Shown here piece after piece: positions 44,799 to 52,641 of a stretch of DNA of 64,000 nt. This stretch comes from an uncultured Pelagibacteraceae bacterium. GTDB taxonomy: Bacteria > Pseudomonadota > Alphaproteobacteria > Pelagibacterales > Pelagibacteraceae. Location: the NCBI GenBank assembly GCA_902616675.1, contig CACMTV010000001.1:124001-188000 (forward strand). The letters run 5' to 3'. Made by a program: the position numbers and the translations under genes. Within the stretch, counting starts at the first letter, position 1. Each line of letters starts with the position of its first letter. The notes under the pieces were generated by a model. The model was not told the DNA's origin. It saw only the letters and a list, made by a program, of their open reading frames with translations, and made no database searches.

Positions 44799-45833
44799 TT
44801 ACTTAAGTACTTTTATCTTTTCTGGATTTTCTTTCAAGGTGTCTGTTACTTGTTGTGGATCTTTAATATTTCCAATTGTATTCATGATAGACCTTGCGTC
44901 TCTACCAAAACCATCAGTTACAGTAAGTGCTTGTTCTAATTTCTTTCTTAGATCTTTAATTCCATCAAAATGTTTTTCAAACCTTGAGCTTATATTTCTC
45001 AAATCAGTATAGATTTGAGTTGCGTGTTGCTGAACTTTAAGTGTCTGAAATCCTAAATAATAAGATTGTAGCAAAGCAGATAAAGTGTTTGGACCAGAAA
45101 TCGTAACTTTATATTTTGTTCTAAGCTCTTGCATTAAAAGCTCTTTTGTTTTGGGATCTCTGTAACTTGAGAGTTCAGAAAATAATCCTTCAGTCGGAAC
45201 ATAAATAATTGCAAAATCTGTACTTTTAGGTGGAGCGATATATTTTGCGTTAACTGTTTTAGCTTTTAGTCTAAAGGCTGCAGCTAAATCTTTCCTAGCC
45301 TCAGCTTGTCCCTCTTTGTTATTAGAATTATATGCATCATCGATTGCTTTATATTTTTCAACTGGCCAATGACTGTCAATCGGTAGCAATACATCTTTAA
45401 GTTTAATAGCAAATTCAACTGTCTCCGATGTATCGTCTTTCATTTTTGCGTTAGCAATAAATTGAGATGCTGGAAGCAAATCTTTTAGAAGAGCTCCTAA
45501 TCCAAATTCCGCTAGAGTTCCATATGTTTTTACACCACTTAAAATCCTACTAAAATTGTCCTGACTTTTATTTAGCTCGCTGACCTGCTGATTAAAAACT
45601 GAAACTTTTTCGTCAACTTTAGTTAAAGCTCCCGTCATATCTTTTGCAATCTCTTTACTCATTGAACCAAAAGATTGACCAAAGCTTTCTTTAAAAGAAT
45701 TAAATTCATCTTTAAAAGTTTGCTCTGTGTTTACTGATTTTTCAGGCTTATTTTTTATTAAGAAGAAAACAACTCCAATATTAATGATAACCAATAATAC
45801 AATTAAAACTATAATTATAATTAACGAATCCAT
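44799..45833 (-). CDS. rmuC: DNA recombination protein RmuC
   Basis: A 344-residue protein with an N-terminal membrane helix (residues 4-27), a coiled coil (about residues 40-100) and a restriction-endonuclease-like RmuC domain: VEFAIKLKDVLLPIDSHWPVEKY, DFAIIYVPTEGLF and the GPNTLSALL segment. RmuC limits inversions at short repeats in E. coli. It is likely co-transcribed with sbcB. Confidence 0.94.
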   Translation of the reverse strand: MDSLIIIIVLIVLLVIINIGVVFFLIKNKPEKSVNTEQTFKDEFNSFKESFGQSFGSMSKEIAKDMTGALTKVDEKVSVFNQQVSELNKSQDNFSRILSGVKTYGTLAEFGLGALLKDLLPASQFIANAKMKDDTSETVEFAIKLKDVLLPIDSHWPVEKYKAIDDAYNSNNKEGQAEARKDLAAAFRLKAKTVNAKYIAPPKSTDFAIIYVPTEGLFSELSSYRDPKTKELLMQELRTKYKVTISGPNTLSALLQSYYLGFQTLKVQQHATQIYTDLRNISSRFEKHFDGIKDLRKKLEQALTVTDGFGRDARSIMNTIGNIKDPQQVTDTLKENPEKIKVLK

Positions 45834-45860
45834 ATTTTAATATACATTAATATGATTGTG

Positions 45861-45882
45861 AGGGGTAGCTGGAGCTACCCCT
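45861..45882 (-). terminator. Hairpin after the 63-residue small gene
   Basis: A perfect 9-bp stem, AGGGGTAGC (45861-45869) with GCTACCCCT (45874-45882), and a 4-nt loop lie just after the stop of the small leftward gene and before rmuC. There is no strong U-tract on either side, but its stability and position fit a terminator. Confidence 0.6.
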
Positions 45883-45889
45883 ACAAGAG

Positions 45890-46081
45890 TTAAATGTTAT
45901 CTGAAGTCTTTTTTAAATGTTTAAGTACTTTTCCAGCGTTGGTTCCCATTTTCAATCTGTAACCAAAAGTACCGGAGTTACCAGTATTGATGGCTTTTCT
46001 GGATTTACTTAATTTATTTAAAAGTTCAGCCTGTGTTTTACTTCGGCTGAATTCTTTTAACAATTTTGTATGTCTATCCAT
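45890..46081 (-). CDS. Small basic protein, unknown
   Basis: A 63-residue Lys/Arg-rich protein with no family I can name. The segment TGNSGTFGYRLKMGTNAGKVL (about residues 33-53) looks like a compact folded motif after an N-terminal amphipathic helix. Translation is supported by a very good AAGGAGG site 6 bp before the ATG, and the gene has its own downstream hairpin. A nucleic-acid-binding role is only a guess from charge. Confidence 0.7.
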   Translation of the reverse strand: MDRHTKLLKEFSRSKTQAELLNKLSKSRKAINTGNSGTFGYRLKMGTNAGKVLKHLKKTSDNI

Positions 46082-46119
46082 ACATCCTCCTTGTTAGTTT
46101 ATTCAACCTACTTTTAACT

Positions 46120-46153
46120 CATGTAGATGAGCCACTTTCTGACCATGTGGATG
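46120..46153. repeat. Two near-identical CATGTRGATG elements in a divergent promoter region
   Basis: CATGTAGATG (46120-46129) and CATGTGGATG (46144-46153) lie 24 bp apart between the divergent small genes. Each is flanked so that a short hairpin can form (CTCAT with ATGAG; CCAT with ATGG). They could be operator half-sites for an unknown regulator. The signal is weak. Confidence 0.3.
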
Positions 46154-46204
46154 GTAAGTTAATTCTATTGTATAACATTAATACATGTCAATATAGGATT
46201 AATT

Positions 46205-46363
46205 ATGAAAAACAGACATTTAGGCATACTTTTAGTTCTAGCAGGTGTGCTCACAATATTTGTGAAACACGAATCAGCTTGGATAATATCAGCCATTTTA
46301 ATTGGTGGGGGAACTGGTATATTTTTTTGGAAGGATAAAGTTGAAAGTGAAGAGGATAAATAA
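46205..46363 (+). CDS. Small membrane protein (52 residues)
   Basis: A short frame starting MKNRHLGILLVLAGVL, with two hydrophobic helices (about residues 5-19 and 26-42) and an acidic tail KVESEEDK. No family recognised. It begins 123 bp from the divergent 63-residue gene and overlaps the next small membrane gene, so the two are probably translated together. Confidence 0.6.
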   Translation: MKNRHLGILLVLAGVLTIFVKHESAWIISAILIGGGTGIFFWKDKVESEEDK

Positions 46364-46562
46364 ATTTTTTTTTATTAATGGAATAATTGGTTCTTTGATT
46401 TTCTATTATTTTGTAAGAAAAATTCAAACTTATTATGAGGTTGATATAAGTATTGACGGATATGGTTTAGCTGGAGCTGTTTGGTATGGTGTTGGTTTAG
46501 GATTTGTCTTTGGTGTAAAATTTATTAGAATACAAGAGATAATCAATTATTTTAGAAGGTAG
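46347..46562 (+). CDS. Small membrane protein (about 71 residues)
   Basis: An unrecognised protein with two predicted membrane helices: FFINGIIGSLIFYYFV and GYGLAGAVWYGVGLGFVFGV. The start is uncertain. GTG at 46347, overlapping the previous small gene by 17 bp, is most economical; an in-frame ATG at 46302 would nearly double the overlap. The quinone reductase-like gene follows 11 bp later on the same strand. Confidence 0.55.
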   Translation: MKRINKFFFINGIIGSLIFYYFVRKIQTYYEVDISIDGYGLAGAVWYGVGLGFVFGVKFIRIQEIINYFRR

Positions 46563-46573
46563 AAAAGCGTTTT

Positions 46574-47149
46574 ATGAGTAAAATATTTGTTGTTTATGGA
46601 CATCATAATATAGATAAAAGTTTTAATCAGGAAATAAGAGATACATTTTGTTTAGAAGCCAAAAAGTTGGGTCACGAGATTGATCTCATTAATTTGCACT
46701 CAGAAAAACCAATACCTTTTTACGATGGATCTGAACCCAGTGAGCAAATTTTAGATTATAGGAAAAGATTAGAGCAAAGTGATGTGCTCTTTATGATTTC
46801 CCCCTGTTATAATTTAAGGGCGACAGCAATCTTAGAAAACTGGATTGATCTTGTGCTTGCTCCTAAGTGGTTTTTTTCTTTCAAAAGATTAGTGGGCAAT
46901 TGGGGTTATCCTGTAGCAGGTGCAATGAAAAATAAGAGAGCAATAATGAGTATGAGTTATGGTGGAAATTGGTTTAGTATTCAAACATGGTTTCAAAATA
47001 TTCCTTTCAGAAGAATTAAAGCTGGAGTTTTAAAGCTTGGAGGTATGAAAACAAGCTATATAAGATTTTATGAAGTTTTGCCTGGAATGTCGCAGGAAAA
47101 ATTTGATAAACATATGAACAGAGTAAGAGATTTAGTAAAAAATTTATAA
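46574..47149 (+). CDS. Flavodoxin-fold NAD(P)H:quinone oxidoreductase family protein
   Basis: A 191-residue protein of the NQO1/KefF/MdaB-like flavodoxin superfamily. The N-terminal IFVVYGHHNIDKSFNQEI binds FMN or FAD phosphate, LFMISPCYNLRATAILENWIDLVLAPKWFF is the flavin and dimer region near residues 72-100, and AIMSMSYGGN is the second flavin loop. It probably reduces quinones by two electrons; the substrate is unknown. Confidence 0.85.
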   Translation: MSKIFVVYGHHNIDKSFNQEIRDTFCLEAKKLGHEIDLINLHSEKPIPFYDGSEPSEQILDYRKRLEQSDVLFMISPCYNLRATAILENWIDLVLAPKWFFSFKRLVGNWGYPVAGAMKNKRAIMSMSYGGNWFSIQTWFQNIPFRRIKAGVLKLGGMKTSYIRFYEVLPGMSQEKFDKHMNRVRDLVKNL

Positions 47150-47185
47150 ATTTAAATTTTCATATAAAAAGTATATAAATTTATT

Positions 47186-47632
47186 ATGGATAGTTTGAAA
47201 AATTGGATGGTTGAAACTGCAAACATTATGTTTGATGATAGTAAAAATGATCTAAGGTCATTGCCTAAATCTGTAAGACTTCAAATTTTGATAGTTTTAT
47301 CTTTTATTTGGTCGACAGTTTTTAGTTTGTATGTATTTAGCCTGACAAGTTTCATTTGGGGATGGGCTGGTGTTGTACTGGCACACATTGGTTTAATAAT
47401 TGCTGTCTACATAACATTTAAGTTTTTTCATAAAGCAAATATTGAAAAGAAAAGTGTTTTTGAGACTGGAAATTACAACCCTGCTAAAATATTTGTTGTT
47501 TTTTTTATAATATTTTTTATTTTTATATTCACAAAAGGCATTGATGTACTTACAAGAACAAATTCTTACTCGATAGAATATGACGGCCCAGTTAAATCTA
47601 CCTTAGAGAGAATAAAAGAATTTGTAAAATAA
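47186..47632 (+). CDS. Integral membrane protein, unknown
   Basis: A 148-residue protein with three predicted membrane helices (about residues 33-52, 55-80 and 98-120) between a charged N-terminus and a short soluble C-terminus. No family is recognised. It lies between the quinone reductase-like gene and the SRAP gene, 7 bp before the latter, so co-transcription is likely. Confidence 0.7.
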   Translation: MDSLKNWMVETANIMFDDSKNDLRSLPKSVRLQILIVLSFIWSTVFSLYVFSLTSFIWGWAGVVLAHIGLIIAVYITFKFFHKANIEKKSVFETGNYNPAKIFVVFFIIFFIFIFTKGIDVLTRTNSYSIEYDGPVKSTLERIKEFVK

Positions 47633-47639
47633 AATTCTA

Positions 47640-48275
47640 ATGTGTGGAAGGTTTGCGCAAACAAATATAATTAAAGCTACATCGGATATAGTAAAAACCG
47701 TAATCGGAAAAGTAGAAAGCATAGATAATTTTAATATAAGTCCAGGACAAGAAGTTGCTGTTATAAAAAAATATAGTAATGGACGTGCTTTAGAACTTTG
47801 TCATTGGAGTATATTCCCAAGCTGGGCAAAAGATAAAGAAGGATTTAGACCTTTACATAACACTAGATTAGAAAGTTTAGTTAAACCGTATTTTAAAAGA
47901 TTAATTTCGACAAACAGATTATTGGTACCTTGCAGCTATTTTTATGAATGGTCAAAATCTGAGGAAAATAAAAAAGTTCCTTTTTGCTTTAAATTAAAAG
48001 ACGACAATGATTTAATGTATTTTGCTGGAGTGTTTGAAAATAATCAATTTAGTATAATTACTAGAGAGGCTGATGGTGAAAATTCTAAGATTCACCATCG
48101 TCAACCATTGATAATTAATAAATCAAAGATTAACGATTATTTAAATCTTAAAAATAATGCCCAAGAAATTTTACAATCTATTAAACCACCAGATCTTAAT
48201 TTTTATCAAATTGGGCTTGAAATTAATAATCCAAAAAATAATTTTAAAGAACTAATTAACCCATTGCCAAATTGA
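47640..48275 (+). CDS. yedK: SOS response-associated peptidase (YedK/HMCES family)
   Basis: A 211-residue SRAP domain protein. It begins MCGRFAQ, so processing would expose catalytic Cys2, which forms a stable crosslink with abasic sites in single-stranded DNA. Other conserved parts are HWSIFPSWA, the NTRLES segment, CSYFYEWSK with the catalytic glutamate, and HHRQPLII, where relatives read H-x-R-M-P. It shields abasic sites during replication. Confidence 0.92.
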   Translation: MCGRFAQTNIIKATSDIVKTVIGKVESIDNFNISPGQEVAVIKKYSNGRALELCHWSIFPSWAKDKEGFRPLHNTRLESLVKPYFKRLISTNRLLVPCSYFYEWSKSEENKKVPFCFKLKDDNDLMYFAGVFENNQFSIITREADGENSKIHHRQPLIINKSKINDYLNLKNNAQEILQSIKPPDLNFYQIGLEINNPKNNFKELINPLPN

Positions 48276-48298
48276 TATAATTTGGTTTACAATTTTAT

Positions 48299-49096
48299 AT
48301 GTCAAAAATAGAATTTGAACCGACAGATAATCAAGTAGGATGTTTTATCTACACTGATTTACAAGAAGTGAAAAAAGATCAAATAGTTGAAATAAAAAAG
48401 TTACTTGATAGATATGGAGTGCTTTTTTTTAAAAATCAAGACTTGAGTGCAGAGCAATATGTAAATTTTTCAACAAATTTTGGAATCCCAGCAAAATACC
48501 CTATGCTTAAACCTCACAAAAATTTTAAAGATATATATGTTATTGAAAGAAAAAAAACTGATACTGGAAAAAGTTTTGGTGAAGGTCCTCACACAGATTC
48601 TTCATATTTAGAAAATCCTCCAAGGTTTACTTTTTTACAAGCAATTGATGTGCCTGAAGAAGGAAAAGGAAATACTTTGTTTTATAATCAATTTCTTGCA
48701 TATGAGGCGTTACCTAAAGAAATAAAACAAAAAATTGAAAATTTAAAAGGTGTTTTTTCCTCGCAGGGAAAAATAGCTCAAACGCGGACACTAAGGATGG
48801 CAGATCATGGGACTAGCGGAACAAAAGAGATTAGGTCTGAACATAACTTAGTTCAATTAATTAATGGTAGAAAAACTATTTATTGTTCTCCAGGTCACGT
48901 TGTTGGAATAGTAAACTTTAGCTCTGAGCAGGAAAAATTAATAAATTTTTTATCCTCTCATCAAATAAAAGAAAAATTTACTTATAGTTTTAGTTGGAAA
49001 AAGGGTGATATTGCACTTTGGTCGAATCGCTCTATGCTTCATGCGGCAACTGCTTTTAATGGTGACAGGAAAATGTTTAGGATAACAATTCAATAA
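48299..49096 (+). CDS. TauD/TfdA family Fe(II)/2-oxoglutarate dioxygenase
   Basis: A 265-residue enzyme with the iron-binding triad H98-x-D100 in GPHTDSSY and H248 in RSMLHAATAF, with the 2-oxoglutarate-binding Arg in RKMFRITI. The family cleaves taurine, alkyl sulfates, carnitine precursors and others. Nothing adjacent identifies the substrate; it converges on purK with no gap. Confidence 0.9.
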   Translation: MSKIEFEPTDNQVGCFIYTDLQEVKKDQIVEIKKLLDRYGVLFFKNQDLSAEQYVNFSTNFGIPAKYPMLKPHKNFKDIYVIERKKTDTGKSFGEGPHTDSSYLENPPRFTFLQAIDVPEEGKGNTLFYNQFLAYEALPKEIKQKIENLKGVFSSQGKIAQTRTLRMADHGTSGTKEIRSEHNLVQLINGRKTIYCSPGHVVGIVNFSSEQEKLINFLSSHQIKEKFTYSFSWKKGDIALWSNRSMLHAATAFNGDRKMFRITIQ

Positions 49097-50143
49097 TTAG
49101 TCTTTTAGAATTGTGAGATGACCCATTTTTCTTCCTTCTCTAGGTTCTTTTTTTAAATAATCATGAAAAAATTCGTTCTTTTTAAAAGTTTTTTTTTTAT
49201 AATTATGAATTTCAAAACCTAAAATATTGTACATTTCTGCATTAGAGATTTTTTCAATCGGCTTTGATTTTAGACTGCAGACAGCTCTTACATGATTTTC
49301 GAATTGCGAGATATTAAAAGCTTCAATAGTGAGATGACCTGAATTGTGGAAACGTGGAGCTAGTTCATTTACCAGTAACTCATCTTTTTTAGTAATAAAG
49401 TACTCAATAGTTAATATTCCAATATATGAAAAGTTTTCAGCAATTTTCTTTGCATTGTTAATAGCGTTTTTAAAGATTTTATCACTTATATCAGCGGGTA
49501 TTTTTGATTTGTATAAAATTTGATTTTTATGGACATTCTCAATTGGCTCGTAACTTATCATTGTCCCGTCAGCATATCTAGCAATAACAACCGAAATTTC
49601 TTTTTTTAAATCTACTTTTTTTTCAAGAATATAATCATTAGTAAAACACCAATCTTGTTTAACGTCATCTAAGGAGTTTAATATAAACTGACCTTTTCCA
49701 TCATAGCCTAAAGTATTAGATTTAAGTATTCCAGGTAAAAGGTGTTGATTTTTCTTTATATCTTCTGCTGATTTAATGAAAACCCAGTCTGTTGTATTAA
49801 TTCCTAGTTCATTAACAAAAGTCTTCTCAAGTTTTCTGTTTTGAGCAATTTTATTTATTTTAGGAGAGGGTAATACTTTTTTCTCTTTCTGAATGAAATT
49901 TAAAAATTCTACTGGTATGTTTTCAAATTCATAAGTTACAACGTCAACTTTACTAATAAACTCTCTCACTTTTGCATTATCGTCATACTTACTATAAATG
50001 AATTCATCACAAAAATGTTGTGCTGGTCCATCCTTATCATCTGAAAGCACAACTGATTTAACTTTTAATTTTTTTGCAGCAGAACACAAGAGTGAGCCTA
50101 ATTGACCTCCACCAATCACTCCTAAACAAATAGATTTAGACAT
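49097..50143 (-). CDS. purK: N5-carboxyaminoimidazole ribonucleotide synthase
   Basis: ATP-grasp enzyme of purine synthesis, 348 residues. It has the N-terminal IGGGQLGSLLCSAAKKL, LKSNTLGYDGKGQF (about residues 140-153), the ELAPRFHNSGHLTIEAF motif and DGTMISYEPIENVH. It converts AIR, ATP and bicarbonate to N5-CAIR, used by PurE. It starts one base after the purE stop. Confidence 0.95.
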   Translation of the reverse strand: MSKSICLGVIGGGQLGSLLCSAAKKLKVKSVVLSDDKDGPAQHFCDEFIYSKYDDNAKVREFISKVDVVTYEFENIPVEFLNFIQKEKKVLPSPKINKIAQNRKLEKTFVNELGINTTDWVFIKSAEDIKKNQHLLPGILKSNTLGYDGKGQFILNSLDDVKQDWCFTNDYILEKKVDLKKEISVVIARYADGTMISYEPIENVHKNQILYKSKIPADISDKIFKNAINNAKKIAENFSYIGILTIEYFITKKDELLVNELAPRFHNSGHLTIEAFNISQFENHVRAVCSLKSKPIEKISNAEMYNILGFEIHNYKKKTFKKNEFFHDYLKKEPREGRKMGHLTILKD

Positions 50144-50626
50144 TTACCTTGGTCTTTTTTTAACTGATTTAGTTTGTCTTGCTCTGTAGTTTTCAAGTTT
50201 AATTCTCACTTTTTTATCTTGCAGAGCAATAATTGAAATTGCTATTAGACCGGCATTAAGAGATCCATTTATAGCAGTTGTAGCAACGGGAATCCCATTT
50301 GGCATTTCTGCTACTGAAAACAAAGCAGAAATCCCGTCTGTTTTTTTGTCTTTTATTGGAACACCTATCACCGGAATTTTTGTTAAAGACGCACACATTC
50401 CTGCTAGATGAGCAGCTCGTCCTGCACCTGCACAAATTACTGAATAATTTTTATGAGCATTTTTCGCAAATTTAAAAAGTCTTTCTGGAGTTCTGTGAGC
50501 ACTAACTATCAAAACATCATTTTTAATTTTAAATTTTTTTAAAATAAGTTCACAGTTTTTCATAACAGGATAATCATTTCTACTACCCATGATTATTGCT
50601 ACTTTATTTGGAGAATTTGCTTTCAC
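50144..50626 (-). CDS. purE: N5-carboxyaminoimidazole ribonucleotide mutase
   Basis: Class I PurE, 160 residues: IIMGSRNDYPVMKNC (residues 11-25), VSAHRTPERLFKFA with the active-site His, and GAGRAAHLAGM. It starts with GTG. It moves the carboxylate from N5 to C4 in purine synthesis and pairs with purK in one operon. Confidence 0.95.
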   Translation of the reverse strand: MKANSPNKVAIIMGSRNDYPVMKNCELILKKFKIKNDVLIVSAHRTPERLFKFAKNAHKNYSVICAGAGRAAHLAGMCASLTKIPVIGVPIKDKKTDGISALFSVAEMPNGIPVATTAINGSLNAGLIAISIIALQDKKVRIKLENYRARQTKSVKKRPR

Positions 50627-50676
50627 AAAACATTTTTAACAATTTTTAAGAAAAATACAATAGAGCATTTAAAAGA

Positions 50677-51066
50677 TTAAATTAAAGACAGTAGTTGATC
50701 TGGTAACTTTGTAATTTTTCCTTTTGAGGAAACTACAGCTAATTCAATTGTGGATGAAAAAATCAGTTTATTGCCTTTTTCGATGTTTTGTTCAAGAACG
50801 AGTTTAACTGGGCTTTTTTCAACAATTTTAGAAACGACTGTTAAATCATCTTCAAATTTAGCTGGAGCTAAATATTTTGATGAAAGAGACTTTACCACAA
50901 AAATGACATCAAATTTATCTTTCAGCTCAAGATGTTTGAGTTTTAATTTTTCATAAATAAGTTCTGTTCTAGCCCTTTCAGTAAATTTAAAATAATTTGC
51001 ATAAAACACCACCCCCCCTGCATCTGTATCCTCGTAATATATTCTAAGTTTATATTTATGATCCAT
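50677..51066 (-). CDS. ybgC: YbgC-like acyl-CoA thioesterase
   Basis: A 129-residue hot-dog thioesterase starting at the ATG of MDHKYKLRIYYEDTD; a longer frame would add 27 unsupported residues and overlap the divergent lipoprotein gene region. The YYEDTDAGGVVFYANYFKF signature with the catalytic aspartate is intact. In many Proteobacteria it heads the tol-pal cluster, but no tol gene is seen here. It hydrolyses acyl-CoA or acyl-ACP. Confidence 0.92.
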   Translation of the reverse strand: MDHKYKLRIYYEDTDAGGVVFYANYFKFTERARTELIYEKLKLKHLELKDKFDVIFVVKSLSSKYLAPAKFEDDLTVVSKIVEKSPVKLVLEQNIEKGNKLIFSSTIELAVVSSKGKITKLPDQLLSLI

Positions 51067-51177
51067 AAGATGAATATATTGTCTTATTTGTGCAACTTCA
51101 ACTTGCTTAAATTTCTTTCTTATTTTGAACAATTTTATGACAACCAATCTACTAAATCTGACTTTAAATATATAATT

Positions 51178-51381
51178 ATGAAAATATTATCAATTGCAGC
51201 TTTACTTCTTATGTTGACAAACTGTGCCGGTGGTAACGTAGCAAAAATTAAGTTAGGCAAAAAATGTACAGTTGCTGATTCAAAGCAAATTCAAGAATCC
51301 TCACTTATCTGGTTCGTGTCTAAAGAGGCGCTTGATGACTTCGATAAAAGGATTAATAAAAAACATTGTTTAAATAGTTAA
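51178..51381 (+). CDS. Small lipoprotein
   Basis: A 67-residue precursor starting MKILSIAALLLMLTNC: a lipoprotein signal whose lipobox LTNC gives Cys16 as the acylated residue. The mature part is about 50 residues, with two more cysteines (C30 and C64) that could pair. No family recognised. An upstream in-frame ATG at 51058 would ruin the signal peptide and is not used here. Confidence 0.7.
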   Translation: MKILSIAALLLMLTNCAGGNVAKIKLGKKCTVADSKQIQESSLIWFVSKEALDDFDKRINKKHCLNS

Positions 51382-51410
51382 TTTATTTAGAAAAAAAACA
51401 AAAATGTGCT

Positions 51411-51439
51411 AATAAGGGGTAATGTCATTATCCCTTATT
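51411..51439. promoter_or_regulatory. 29-bp near-perfect inverted repeat over a start codon
   Basis: The arms AATAAGGGGTAATG (51411-51424) and CATTATCCCTTATT (51426-51439) are complementary, with one G-U pair in RNA, around a single central base. The ATG of the 57-residue gene is the end of the left arm. In RNA this would form a hairpin hiding the start codon; as DNA it is a possible operator. It could also end transcription of the lipoprotein gene, but no U-tract follows. Confidence 0.5.
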
Positions 51440-51595
51440 ACTGCTTTAATAGTATTATTCATATTTTTAATTATGGTGCCATTAATTATAAGTAGAAAAG
51501 CTGAAAACAACTCAAAAATTTTAAATGAATGGGATAAAATTAAGGAATATGGAAAAAAAATAAATGATAAAACTAGAAATAATAAGAATAAATGA
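51422..51595 (+). CDS. Small membrane protein (57 residues)
   Basis: A frame starting MSLSLITALIVLFIFLIMVP: one N-terminal membrane helix (residues 4-24) and a basic cytoplasmic tail rich in Lys and Asn. It overlaps the ATG of the following MBL-fold gene in an ATGA arrangement, which argues that it is translated. No family recognised. Confidence 0.55.
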   Translation: MSLSLITALIVLFIFLIMVPLIISRKAENNSKILNEWDKIKEYGKKINDKTRNNKNK

Positions 51596-52641
51596 AATTG
51601 AATTTCGTATATTTTTTGATTTTAAATATATTAATTTCAGTTAATGCTATGGCGCAAAAACCATATCATCACCTAGCAGATGGAACCTTTAGAAATCCTG
51701 AAGGATCACCCAAAAGAGATCCAAATATCAAATGGTCTTATAAAATTTTCAACGATGAAAGAAAAAAAATTAAAATAAATTTTCCCGAGGATCATGTTGT
51801 CCCAAGAAGTAAGGTGATCAAAGACCTTAATAACAATTTAAAAAATGATTATATTGCATGGATAGGGCATGCTACGTTTTTAATTAAACTTGGAAATACA
51901 ACAATTATCACTGACCCATTGTTCTCAAAAAATACTGGACCTTTTATTTTTGGTCCAAAAAGATATGTTGAACCAGCTATAAATATTAAAGAGGTTCCTA
52001 AAACGGATATTTTTTTACTCACTCACAATCATTATGACCATCTAGATGTTAATGCTGTGAGGAACTTTCCACATAAAGATGCAAAAGTGATTACTCCATT
52101 AAAACTATCGAAATATTTTAATCGTTACAAAGATGTTAATGAATTAGACTGGTATGAAAAAATCAAAATTAATGAAGAATTACAAATTACGCTTTTGCCT
52201 GCTGTTCATTGGTCCAAAAGAAGTTTATTTGATACTAACAAAACTTTGTGGGGAAACTATTTAATCGAGTATAAAGACAAAAAAATTTTGTTTGCCTGTG
52301 ATACTGGTGTGGGAGATATTTACAAGGAACTTGGGGACAAATATGGGCCTATAGATATTACTTTTATAAATATTGGAGCATACAATTTTTTTCCAATAAT
52401 GCCCCAAAAAGATAAATCAGTTTATCATACTAATCCAGAAGAGGCTTTGAGTGTAGCAAGAGATCTTAAAAGTAAAAAAGTAATAGGTATGCATTGGGGA
52501 ACGGTTATTCTTTCTTTAGAACCAATAATGGAACCACCAGAAAGATTTAAAAAAAATGCAGAAAAATTTGGTTTTAATAAAAATGATGCTATTGTTTTTA
52601 AAATTGGTCAAGTAACAAAACTATCTGATATTTTAAATTAA
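51592..52641 (+). CDS. Secreted MBL-fold hydrolase, NAPE-PLD/UlaG-like
   Basis: A 349-residue metallo-beta-lactamase fold protein with an N-terminal signal peptide (about residues 1-21, ending AMA). The segment FRNPEGSPKRDP is typical of the NAPE-PLD-like group. Metal ligands are WIGHATFLIKLGNTTIITDP, HNHYDHLD (about residue 147), PAVHWSKRS, the aspartate in FACDTGVGD, and GMHWGT. Possible substrates are phospholipids or phosphodiesters. The stop overlaps the convergent Lys-rich gene by 4 bp. Confidence 0.87.
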   Translation: MKLNFVYFLILNILISVNAMAQKPYHHLADGTFRNPEGSPKRDPNIKWSYKIFNDERKKIKINFPEDHVVPRSKVIKDLNNNLKNDYIAWIGHATFLIKLGNTTIITDPLFSKNTGPFIFGPKRYVEPAINIKEVPKTDIFLLTHNHYDHLDVNAVRNFPHKDAKVITPLKLSKYFNRYKDVNELDWYEKIKINEELQITLLPAVHWSKRSLFDTNKTLWGNYLIEYKDKKILFACDTGVGDIYKELGDKYGPIDITFINIGAYNFFPIMPQKDKSVYHTNPEEALSVARDLKSKKVIGMHWGTVILSLEPIMEPPERFKKNAEKFGFNKNDAIVFKIGQVTKLSDILN

